From: an uncultured Collinsella sp.
GTDB taxonomy: Bacteria > Actinomycetota > Coriobacteriia > Coriobacteriales > Coriobacteriaceae
Length of the DNA stretch: 12,871 bases
Direction of reading: 5' to 3'
Assembly: GCA_900547505.1 (NCBI GenBank)
Contig: URGY01000040.1
Coordinates: 1 to 12,871 of the forward strand
In this document: in pieces, positions 7,087 through 12,821 of the stretch
Numbering within the stretch: position 1 is the first letter of the stretch
Layout of the letters: each line of letters opens with the position of its first letter
Made by a program: the position numbers and the translations under genes
The notes under the pieces: model-generated
Databases searched by the model: none
The model's input: the letters and a program-made list of their open reading frames with translations, nothing else
What the model was told of the DNA's origin: nothing

Positions 7087-7117
7087 GGGCCGCCGACATA
7101 TGCCGGCGGCCCTCTTT
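7087..7117 (+). terminator. Hairpin with pyrimidine tract after the MFS gene
   Basis: GGGCCGCCG (7087-7095) pairs perfectly with CGGCGGCCC (7104-7112) around an 8-nt loop, followed by TCTTT. It resembles the two hairpins before the ACP and MFS genes. It could terminate the operon or leave low read-through into the 30-aa ORF. Confidence 0.65.
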
Positions 7118-7146
7118 CTACCAATAACCCTGAAAGGCTTACGGCT

Positions 7147-7239
7147 ATGAAGTTACCTGTCAACCGCGTCGCCGGTGTGCTGCTCGATCCCTTTACAGCG
7201 GCTCTCGGTCGCATGATGGCTCGCGAAGAGAAGAAATAG
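7147..7239 (+). CDS. Possible 30-aa small protein
   Basis: ATG 7147 to TAG 7237 encodes a basic peptide MKLPVNRVAGVLLDPFTAAL followed by GRMMAREEKK. A good RBS (GAAAGG, ending 7137) lies 9 nt upstream, in the same hairpin - pyrimidine tract - RBS arrangement as the ACP and MFS genes. The first 24 residues could form an amphipathic or weakly membrane-associated helix, with a charged tail. I recognise no family. It could be a small accessory protein of the transporter, a regulator, or a chance ORF. Confidence 0.45.
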   Translation: MKLPVNRVAGVLLDPFTAALGRMMAREEKK

Positions 7240-7250
7240 CTCCCCGCCCA

Positions 7251-7330
7251 TCGAATGCCGGCGGACGGGGCGCCGGGGCTGTAGTCTTCCTAGCGTGTGC
7301 AGTCCTGTCGCTCCGTGCGCCGGCATTCGA
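7251..7330. repeat. Inverted repeat with 13-bp perfect arms after the small ORF
   Basis: TCGAATGCCGGCG (7251-7263) is the exact reverse complement of CGCCGGCATTCGA (7318-7330). After one mismatch the pairing continues for six more pairs (7265-7270 with 7311-7316, one G-T). The 54-nt spacer is GC-rich. No T tract follows. It may be a large hairpin at the mRNA 3' end or a small repeat element. Confidence 0.6.
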
Positions 7331-7352
7331 CCGCAACATGTTGGTCAAGCAT

Positions 7353-7372
7353 AATCTTTTGGAATCTTTTGG
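7353..7372. repeat. Short tandem repeat, two 10-bp units
   Basis: AATCTTTTGG is present twice in tandem with no spacer. No function is evident. It could be replication slippage or a pair of binding sites. Confidence 0.5.
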
Positions 7373-7530
7373 CGCGAGCGGCTTGGTTTTGGTAGGATTT
7401 GTCAGCGGCTTGACAAGGGGGTTTTATAACTGCCATGCAGGTAGCCGTGTTGGTAACGTTTTACCGACTTGCCAAGAGCCCCTCATAATTAATGCGTCTG
7501 CAAATTAACCAATTGCTTTGACCTGCTGAA

Positions 7531-7546
7531 ACACTATATGTTGTGT
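7531..7546. promoter_or_regulatory. NrdR box upstream of nrdD
   Basis: ACACTATATGTTGTGT matches the known NrdR-box consensus (acaCwAtATaTwGtgt) at 15 of 16 positions by my count. NrdR is the ATP-cone repressor of ribonucleotide reductase genes. Boxes usually occur in pairs; a possible degenerate partner is ACAGGATATAGATG from 7565, which overlaps the predicted -10. No nrdR gene is in the window. Confidence 0.75.
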
Positions 7547-7576
7547 TTGACCTAAAAAAAGAATACAGGATATAGA
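7547..7576 (+). promoter_or_regulatory. Predicted sigma70-type promoter of nrdD
   Basis: TTGACC (7547-7552), an 18-bp A-rich spacer and TATAGA (7571-7576). The -35 begins immediately after the NrdR box, so NrdR binding would block it. Transcription would start near 7583 and give a leader of about 220 nt. A second TTGACC at 7518 lies just upstream of the box. Confidence 0.55.
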
Positions 7577-7730
7577 TGCCTCTTTGTCGTATGATAGATG
7601 GCGGACAGAGAGCGAGAACCTTATTCGCCCCATTTGGATGGATCTTTGAGCCCCTGGATTGGTTGCGAGGATTGTCCGCATGAGGGCCTATGGTTATCGA
7701 GAACACAGATTGCGCAACGGCGCCGCAAGA

Positions 7731-7765
7731 CAGGGCCAAACCCTGCCGGGCATCGTTTGGCCCTG
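7731..7765 (+). promoter_or_regulatory. Stem-loop in the nrdD leader
   Basis: CAGGGCCAAA (7731-7740) pairs perfectly with TTTGGCCCTG (7756-7765), with a 15-nt loop. An alternative shorter hairpin CAGGG-CCAAA-CCCTG (7731-7745) uses the same left arm, so the two are mutually exclusive. Further stems upstream are GCGGAC/GTCCGC (7601-7606 with 7674-7679) and TTGCG/CGCAA (7710-7714 with 7724-7728). No known riboswitch consensus is recognised. Confidence 0.5.
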
Positions 7766-7802
7766 AAGCGCAATGAGGCTACGATGCGAAAGAGGCAAGA
7801 GG

Positions 7803-10025
7803 ATGAAGATCATCAAGCGCAGCGGCACCGAGGTTACTTTTGACATCGATAAGATCGTCAATGCGATCCGCGCCGCAAACTTGGAGGTCGAGGAAGGCTC
7901 TCGCCTTACCGACCGCCAGGTGATCTATGCGGCACAAAACGTCGCCGAGGCATGTGAGAAGGCCGGTCACACCGTATCGGTCGAGGAGATCCAAGATCTG
8001 GTCGAGGACGAGATCATGCGTCTCGACTGCTACGAGGTCGCTCGCCACTACATCATCTATCGCTATGTTCAGAGCCTGAAGCGCCAGAAGAACACGACCG
8101 ATGACAAGATCCTGTCGCTGATTGAGTGCAATAACGAAGAGGTCAAGCAGGAGAACTCCAACAAGAACCCGACCGTCAACTCCGTTCAGCGCGACTACAT
8201 GGCCGGCGAGATTTCCAAGGACCTGACGCAGCGCGTGCTGCTGCCCCAGGAGATCGTGGATGCCCACAACGAGGGCCTGATTCACTTCCACGATTCGGAC
8301 TACTTCGCCCAGCACATGCATAACTGCGACCTGGTGAACCTGGAGGATATGCTCCAGAACGGCACCGTTATCTCGGGCACGCTGATCGAGAAGCCGCACA
8401 GCTTCTCGACTGCTTGCAATATCGCGACGCAGATTATCGCGCAGGTCGCCTCTTCCCAGTACGGCGGTCAGTCGATTTCGCTGACCCACCTGGCTCCGTT
8501 TGTCGAGGTGAGCCGCCAGAAGATTCGTGTCGAGGTTGCCCGCGAGCTCGAGGAGCTTGGCGTCTCTGCGTCTGCCGAGAAGGTCCGTGAGGTCGTTGAG
8601 GACCGTCTGCGTGACGAGATCCGTCGCGGCGTCCAGACGATTCAGTATCAGGTCGTGACGCTTATGACCACGAATGGCCAGGCGCCGTTCGTGACGGTCT
8701 TTATGTATCTTAACGAGGCCCGTACGCCTCAGGAGAAGCACGACCTTGCCATGATCGTGGAGGAGACGCTTCGCCAGCGCTACGAGGGCGTTAAGAACGA
8801 GGCCGGCGTGTGGATTACCCCGGCATTCCCCAAGCTTATCTATGTGCTCGAGGACGATAACGTTCACGAGAATTCCCCGTACTTCTACCTGACCCAGCTG
8901 GCTGCCAAGTGCACCGCCAAGCGCATGGTGCCCGACTACATCTCCGAGAAGAAGATGCGTGAGCTCAAGCTGTCTAAGGGTGAGACCGCCGGCAATGGCG
9001 ATTGCTACACCTGCATGGGTTGCCGCAGCTTCCTGACGCCCGACCGTTCGGGCAACGGCTTTAACAATGTTGCCAACGCGCTGAACTATGACCCGACCAA
9101 ACCTAAGTACTATGGCCGCTTTAACCAGGGTGTTGTGACCATCAACTTGCCCGATGTCGCACTGAGCTCGCATCAGGACATGGACAAGTTCTGGAAGATC
9201 TTCGACGAGCGCCTTGAGCTGTGCCATCGTGCCCTGCTGTGCCGTCATGAGCGCCTGATGGGCACGCTTTCGGATGCCGCACCGATTCTGTGGCAGTACG
9301 GCGCCCTGGCGCGCCTTAAGAAGGGCGAGACGATCGACAAACTGCTCGTGGGCGGCTATTCCACCATCAGCCTGGGGTATGCCGGTCTGTATGAGTGCGT
9401 CAAGTACATGACGGGCCACAGTCACACCGAGAAGGAAGGCACGCCGTTTGCCATGGCCGTCATGCAGCACATGAACGACAAATGCGCCGAGTGGAAGGCC
9501 GAAAGCGATATCGACTTCTCGCTGTACGGTACCCCGCTTGAGTCGACGACCTACAAGTTCGCCAAGTGCCTGCAGCGTCGTTTTGGCATTATTCCGGGTG
9601 TGACGGACAAGGGCTACATTACCAACAGCTACCACGTCCATGTGTCCGAGGAGATTGATGCTTTCGATAAGCTCAAGTTTGAGGGCATGTTCCAGCAGCT
9701 TTCGCCGGGCGGTGCCATCTCCTACGTCGAGGTTCCTAACATGCAGGACAACCTTAAGGCTGTCATTCGCGTGATGCAGTACATCTACGACAACATCATG
9801 TACGCCGAGCTCAACACCAAGAGCGATTACTGCCAGGTGTGCGGCTACGATGGCGAGATCAAGATTGTCGAGGATGATGGCAAACTGGTGTGGGAGTGCC
9901 CCAACTGCGGCAACCGCGATCAGGAGAAGATGAACGTCGCTCGTCGTACGTGCGGCTACATCGGTACTCAATTCTGGAACCAGGGTCGAACCGAGGAGAT
10001 CCGCGACCGCGTGCTGCATCTCTAA
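7803..10025 (+). CDS. nrdD: Anaerobic ribonucleoside-triphosphate reductase (class III)
   Basis: A 740-aa glycyl-radical enzyme reducing NTPs to dNTPs for DNA synthesis without oxygen. It begins with an ATP-cone allosteric domain (residues 1 to about 95: MKIIKRSGTEVTFDIDKI, later YEVARHYIIYRYVQ). The catalytic barrel follows, with family segments NGQAPFVTVFMYLNE and GNGDCYTCMGCRSFL. A zinc site CQVCG...CPNCG comes next, and then the radical loop RRTCGYIG with predicted radical Gly718. The protein ends NQGRTEEIRDRVLHL. Length is in the family range. ATG 7803 is chosen because AAAGAGG (7789-7795) is 7 nt upstream and the protein then starts at the ATP cone; the in-frame upstream codons belong to the leader. 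Likely repressed by NrdR through the box at 7531. Its activase nrdG is downstream. Confidence 0.97.
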   Translation: MKIIKRSGTEVTFDIDKIVNAIRAANLEVEEGSRLTDRQVIYAAQNVAEACEKAGHTVSVEEIQDLVEDEIMRLDCYEVARHYIIYRYVQSLKRQKNTTDDKILSLIECNNEEVKQENSNKNPTVNSVQRDYMAGEISKDLTQRVLLPQEIVDAHNEGLIHFHDSDYFAQHMHNCDLVNLEDMLQNGTVISGTLIEKPHSFSTACNIATQIIAQVASSQYGGQSISLTHLAPFVEVSRQKIRVEVARELEELGVSASAEKVREVVEDRLRDEIRRGVQTIQYQVVTLMTTNGQAPFVTVFMYLNEARTPQEKHDLAMIVEETLRQRYEGVKNEAGVWITPAFPKLIYVLEDDNVHENSPYFYLTQLAAKCTAKRMVPDYISEKKMRELKLSKGETAGNGDCYTCMGCRSFLTPDRSGNGFNNVANALNYDPTKPKYYGRFNQGVVTINLPDVALSSHQDMDKFWKIFDERLELCHRALLCRHERLMGTLSDAAPILWQYGALARLKKGETIDKLLVGGYSTISLGYAGLYECVKYMTGHSHTEKEGTPFAMAVMQHMNDKCAEWKAESDIDFSLYGTPLESTTYKFAKCLQRRFGIIPGVTDKGYITNSYHVHVSEEIDAFDKLKFEGMFQQLSPGGAISYVEVPNMQDNLKAVIRVMQYIYDNIMYAELNTKSDYCQVCGYDGEIKIVEDDGKLVWECPNCGNRDQEKMNVARRTCGYIGTQFWNQGRTEEIRDRVLHL

Positions 10026-10207
10026 TACCGCTCCGGGGCTGAACCGAGAGGGCCGCTTGGGCATTTGCTCGCTATTTCGGACAGTCCTGCGCAAGACGAA
10101 GGCCACATTAAGTGGCCTTCTTTGCGTGCGGAACTCATATCGAGCAAAAGCCCAAGCGGCCCTCTCGGTTCAGCCAAGTTGATGTAGTTGAGATGCAGCA
10201 TGCGGTC
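10005..10207. repeat. Large inverted repeat spanning the nrdD 3' end, with nested terminator
   Basis: Perfect 26-bp arms (10037-10062 and 10150-10175) extend inwards by nine more bases with one mismatch (to 10071 and from 10141). Going outwards, a 12-base divergent block of equal length on both sides is followed by a 20-base match (18/20). The last match pairs the final nrdD codons (10005-10024) with 10188-10207. Arms are thus about 67 nt, with roughly 57 identities by my count. In the centre GAAGGCCAC/GTGGCCTTC (10098-10106 with 10112-10120), loop ATTAA, then TTT, forms a probable terminator. Confidence 0.8.
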
Positions 10208-10452
10208 TGCTCACTTCTCGAAGTTCTTAGCGGAAATAATTCGAGCTGCAGCTGCGATTTATTTGCGATGACGGTTGAGCTGCAACAAAGTTTTTATTAG
10301 ACCTCGAACCCTATGCTCGATGTTCGCTTCGTTCATTGAGTTAACCTTTGCATGAGGCCGGGACATATCGTCCCGCCCGCAGTTTCGCAGGCCGCAGGCC
10401 GAGAATGTTTGAGGACGGGATGATATGTCCCGGCCTCCCGGGAGAGTTACCT
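10026..10452. other. nrdD-nrdG intergenic region without a gene
   Basis: These 427 bp hold the 139-bp inverted repeat (10037-10175), a decayed inverted copy of the nrdD tail (10188-10207), an AT-richer stretch (about 10220-10350) with palindrome AGCTGCAGCT (10244-10253), and a second inverted repeat (10354-10437) ending at the nrdG RBS. The + strand frame 10112-10300 has no RBS and resembles the antisense of the nrdD tail, so it is a by-product of the repeat. I see no clear promoter for nrdG. Confidence 0.65.
10354..10437. repeat. 22-bp-arm inverted repeat abutting the nrdG ribosome binding site
   Basis: The arms 10354-10375 and 10416-10437 are reverse complements with one G-T difference. 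Each arm is itself a small dyad; the left core is GGGACATATCGTCCC. The 40-nt spacer contains GCAGGCC twice in tandem. The right arm ends 2-3 nt before the nrdG Shine-Dalgarno (CGGGAGAG, 10439-10446), so in mRNA the hairpin would stack next to it. The 11-mer GGGACATATCG also occurs in the terminator at 1366-1376. Confidence 0.75.
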
Positions 10453-11034
10453 ATGAACTACGCGAACATTAAGTATTTCGACATTGCTGATGGGGAAGGT
10501 GTTCGTACTTCTCTGTTTGTGAGTGGGTGCCGTCGTGGGTGCAAGAATTGCTTTAACTCCGTCGCGTGGGACTTTGCCGCGGGTGAACCGTTCGACCGTG
10601 CCGTCGAGGACAAGATTATCGACAGTCTTGACCATCCCTTTATTGATGGCCTGACGATTCTGGGTGGCGAGCCCATGGAACCCGAGAATCAGGCGGGTCT
10701 CGTTGACTTTATCGAACGCGTGCGTGCGGCCTATCCTGTGGAGTCGGGGAAGACCATTTGGTGCTTTACCGGTGACGTGCTCGAGGAGCTTATGCCGGGC
10801 GGTCGTCACCATACCGAGGTGACGGACCGTATCCTTGCCTGCCTCGACATGCTGGTGGACGGCCCGTTTGTTCAGGACCTGTACGATATCTCGTTGCGCT
10901 TTAGGGGCTCGAGCAACCAGCGCGTGATTGATATGAACGCCACGCGTGCCCGTGCCGAGCGTGAGAACGTTACGCTTTGCGACGCCGTGGAGCTTTGGCG
11001 GGACGATCCGGTCTATTCGACCCATACTATGTAG
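10453..11034 (+). CDS. nrdG: Anaerobic ribonucleotide reductase activating protein (radical SAM)
   Basis: A 193-aa radical-SAM activase that uses a [4Fe-4S] cluster and S-adenosylmethionine to install the glycyl radical in NrdD. The cluster motif CRRGCKNC supplies Cys26, Cys30 and Cys33 in the CX3CX2C spacing of this subgroup, preceded by DGEGVRTSLFVSG. LTILGGEPM (about 67-75) is the SAM-contacting GGE motif, and VDGPFVQDL and LRFRGSSNQRVID near the C-terminus are typical of NrdG. The start at ATG 10453 fits the family start (MNYANIKYFDI) and has GGGAGAG about 6 nt upstream; a longer frame from TTG 10348 would translate through the inverted repeat and is unlikely. It is separated from nrdD by 427 bp, unusually far for this pair, so expression may be uncoupled. 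Confidence 0.95.
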   Translation: MNYANIKYFDIADGEGVRTSLFVSGCRRGCKNCFNSVAWDFAAGEPFDRAVEDKIIDSLDHPFIDGLTILGGEPMEPENQAGLVDFIERVRAAYPVESGKTIWCFTGDVLEELMPGGRHHTEVTDRILACLDMLVDGPFVQDLYDISLRFRGSSNQRVIDMNATRARAERENVTLCDAVELWRDDPVYSTHTM

Positions 11035-11035
11035 C

Positions 11036-11066
11036 TTGTGGCCGATGCCGGAGGGCGTGGTACCAT
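11036..11066 (+). promoter_or_regulatory. Possible extended -10 promoter for the folate operon
   Basis: TGGTACCAT (11058-11066) offers an extended TG and -10-like TACCAT, with TTGTGG (11036-11041) 19 bp upstream as a poor -35. It lies in the 66-bp gap between nrdG and folE. Weak; read-through from nrdG is also possible, since no terminator is seen in the gap. Confidence 0.3.
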
Positions 11067-11100
11067 AGCGCGAACGCAAAATCGGAAAAGTGAGGCCCAG

Positions 11101-11658
11101 ATGGTCGATCAGGAAAAAGTCGAGACCGCCATTAAGCTGTTGCTTGAGGGCATAGGCGAGGACCCAACTCGTGAGGGCCTGCTGGAGACCCCGGCTCGCG
11201 TTGCCCGTATGTATGGTGAGATCGCCGGCGGTATGGACCAGAGTGCCGAGGAGCACCTGTCCAAAACCTTTGCCGTCGCTTCAAACGATTTGGTTATCGA
11301 GCGCGACATTACGTTTTACTCGCTGTGCGAGCATCATCTGCTGCCGTTTTACGGCAAGGCTGCCATTGGCTATATCCCCAACGGCCGTGTCGCAGGGCTT
11401 TCCAAGCTCGCCCGCACGGTTGAGGTCTATGCCCGCCGTCTGCAGCTGCAGGAGCAGCTGTGTGCGCAGGTTGCCGATGCTCTCATGGAGTATCTTGCTC
11501 CCCAAGGAGCGATTGTACTGATGGAAGCCGAGCATATGTGCATGACCATGCGCGGCGTGCAAAAGCCCGGTGCCAAGACCGTAACGCTTGCTCGTCGCGG
11601 TGTCTTTGAGACCGATCCATCGCTCGAGGAGCGATTCTTTCGGATGCTGGACCGCTAA
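11101..11658 (+). CDS. folE: GTP cyclohydrolase I
   Basis: A 185-aa type IA enzyme converting GTP to 7,8-dihydroneopterin triphosphate and formate, the first step of folate synthesis. The sequence [20 protein letters not shown] is the family N-terminal signature. Zinc ligands are Cys76 and His79 in [12 protein letters not shown] and Cys147 in [10 protein letters not shown]; His78 is the expected catalytic residue. [20 protein letters not shown] is the conserved pterin-site helix. Length fits the bacterial enzyme of about 185-220 aa. ATG 11101 has GTGAGG 5 nt upstream; the longer frame from 11038 has no support. Next in the operon, 2 bp downstream, is an HD-domain protein and then folB. Confidence 0.96.
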   Translation: MVDQEKVETAIKLLLEGIGEDPTREGLLETPARVARMYGEIAGGMDQSAEEHLSKTFAVASNDLVIERDITFYSLCEHHLLPFYGKAAIGYIPNGRVAGLSKLARTVEVYARRLQLQEQLCAQVADALMEYLAPQGAIVLMEAEHMCMTMRGVQKPGAKTVTLARRGVFETDPSLEERFFRMLDR

Positions 11659-11660
11659 CC

Positions 11661-12242
11661 ATGAGAGTCGTCAACGACTTTGCATCGAAGACCGATGAGG
11701 GGACGCCGCGTCGCGGCTTTATGGCTTCGGGCCTAGCCCCCTTTGGTGCCATGCCTCGTATCGATTACATCTGTGCCAACGGCCTGTTCCGGCGGCACCT
11801 GGGCAACATTGCACAGTTGGAATCGGGGCGTATCTTCTGCCGCCACGGTATTGACCATCTGCTCGATGTCGCTCGCATTATGTGGATCAAGAATCTTGAG
11901 GAGCAGCTCGGATTTGACCGCGAGGTCATCTATGCCACGGCACTTCTTCACGATATCGGCAAAGATGAACAGTATGAATCGGGTATATCCCATGATGTTG
12001 CAAGCGAGCGCGTCGCTGATGCGATTCTCGGCGGCATGCCCGAAGACGTGGCGTTTGAGCCGGCAGATGCCGCAGCCATTAAGACGGCCATCCTGGGCCA
12101 TCGAAAGCTGCGCGTGAACAGCCAGCCGCTTGAGCGTCTGCTTTATGCAGCCGACAAAGCGTCGCGCGCCTGCTTTGCATGCCCTGCGCGCAATGCCTGC
12201 AACTGGAGCGATGATAAAAAGAACCTGTCGATTCGCGTGTAG
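11661..12242 (+). CDS. HD-domain phosphohydrolase in folate operon
   Basis: A 193-aa HD-superfamily metal-dependent phosphohydrolase. The metal-binding set is His62 (CRHGIDHLLDVARI), His97-Asp98 (ALLHDIGKDEQY), probably His111 (SHDVASERVADAIL) and Asp165 (YAADKASR). A three-cysteine tail CFACPARNAC (Cys171, Cys174, Cys180) with NWSDDKK follows, which might bind metal. ATG 11661 is 2 bp after the folE stop, pointing to translational coupling; a poorly conserved 30-residue N-terminus leaves ATG 11751 (MPRIDYICANGLF) as an alternative start. Placed between folE and folB, it is a natural candidate for removing phosphate from dihydroneopterin triphosphate, the step between those enzymes, for which no Nudix enzyme is in view. 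That function is inference; a role in another nucleotide phosphohydrolysis is possible. Confidence 0.85.
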   Translation: MRVVNDFASKTDEGTPRRGFMASGLAPFGAMPRIDYICANGLFRRHLGNIAQLESGRIFCRHGIDHLLDVARIMWIKNLEEQLGFDREVIYATALLHDIGKDEQYESGISHDVASERVADAILGGMPEDVAFEPADAAAIKTAILGHRKLRVNSQPLERLLYAADKASRACFACPARNACNWSDDKKNLSIRV

Positions 12243-12285
12243 TTGGTGTGCGCAGTCGGGGTTCTAAACGAAGGAGACGATCGCG

Positions 12286-12771
12286 ATGACTAACAAAAAG
12301 CTGCCCGAGAATGCAACCAAGACCGAGGGTGCCGAGCTTGCCCGTCGTGGCAGGGGCGACATTTCTGCTGCTACGGCGGTACCCCATGTGAGCTATGACG
12401 ACCTGCGCCATGCCGACCGCATTGCTATCGACGGTCTCGAGGTCTTTGCCAACCACGGCGTGTATCCCGAGGAGAACGCCCTGGGGCAGAAGTTTGTCGT
12501 GTCCTTGGTACTCTATGCCGACCTGCGCGCGGCGGGGGAGCACGATAACCTGGATGCCTCTATTGATTACGGCTCGGTGTGCCACGATGTCGATGGTTAT
12601 TTGCGCGAGCATACGTTTAAGCTCATCGAGGCTGCAGCCGAGGGTGTGTCCCAGATGCTGCTACGTCGTTACCCCTTGCTGCTTGGCGTGCGTGTTAAGC
12701 TCGATAAGCCTTGGGCGCCCGTCGGTCTTCCCCTGGCAAGCTGCGGCGTCGAGATCGAGCGTGTGCGCTAG
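12286..12771 (+). CDS. folB: Dihydroneopterin aldolase with N-terminal extension
   Basis: A 161-aa protein whose residues from about 44 to the end match FolB, which cleaves 7,8-dihydroneopterin to 6-hydroxymethyl-7,8-dihydropterin and glycolaldehyde. Family signatures are DRIAIDGLEVFANHGVYPEE (44-63, containing the conserved catalytic-site Glu), LGQKFVV, ASIDYGSVCHDV, FKLIEAAAEGV (pterin-binding Glu) and VRVKLDKPWAPV (catalytic-site Lys). FolB is normally about 120 aa. Here about 43 polar, charged residues precede the domain. The start is supported by a strong AAGGAGA (12271-12277) 8 nt before ATG, so the extension seems to be translated. An in-frame GTG at 12388 lacks a comparable RBS. Probable operon folE-HD-folB; the next gene is beyond the contig end. 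Confidence 0.92.
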   Translation: MTNKKLPENATKTEGAELARRGRGDISAATAVPHVSYDDLRHADRIAIDGLEVFANHGVYPEENALGQKFVVSLVLYADLRAAGEHDNLDASIDYGSVCHDVDGYLREHTFKLIEAAAEGVSQMLLRRYPLLLGVRVKLDKPWAPVGLPLASCGVEIERVR

Positions 12772-12804
12772 CCGACGCTAGAGCTCGTTGGCGGGCGGTT
12801 TTTT
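12771..12804 (+). terminator. Possible terminator after folB
   Basis: GCCGACG (12771-12777, overlapping the stop codon) pairs with CGTTGGC (12786-12792) with one G-T wobble, loop CTAGAGCT. Six T follow at 12799-12804 after a GGGCGG linker. The linker makes it a weak candidate. Confidence 0.4.
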
Positions 12805-12821
12805 GAGCCGCTGCGACAGAG

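Larger units (their letters stand above)
7240..7802. other. Long intergenic region upstream of nrdD
   Basis: This stretch of about 560 bp holds no convincing gene. From left to right it contains a 13-bp-arm inverted repeat (7251-7330), a 10-bp palindrome CAACATGTTG (7334-7343), a tandem repeat (7353-7372), a TTGACA box at 7410-7415 without a good -10, a GGTAA-N4-TTACC dyad (7452-7465), a NrdR box (7531-7546), a promoter (7547-7576) and a leader of about 220 nt with several possible stems. It is visibly more AT-rich between about 7480 and 7600, as expected for a promoter. Confidence 0.7.

Noticed and set aside
7435..7488. 17-codon ORF (MQVAVLVTFYRLAKSPS) as a leader peptide
   Set aside because: The nearest purine-rich stretch is about 14 nt upstream, too far, and the ORF lies before the predicted promoter.
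7583..7802. Adenosylcobalamin riboswitch before nrdD
   Set aside because: No B12-box or other conserved cobalamin riboswitch elements could be found, and class III reductase does not use B12.
7598..7843. 81-aa frame overlapping the nrdD start as a leader peptide
   Set aside because: No Shine-Dalgarno, and it runs out of frame into nrdD; more likely untranslated leader.
7779..10106. 775-aa open frame antisense to nrdD
   Set aside because: It mirrors the strong codon bias of nrdD (few codons that give antisense stops). No RBS or family resemblance, and nrdD on the + strand is unmistakable.
10112..10300. 62-aa + strand frame between nrdD and nrdG
   Set aside because: Its start resembles the antisense frame of the nrdD tail because of the inverted repeat. 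No RBS, and it is not coding-like beyond the repeat.
10348..10452. N-terminal extension of NrdG from TTG 10348
   Set aside because: It would translate through the inverted repeat; ATG 10453 has a good RBS and matches the family start.
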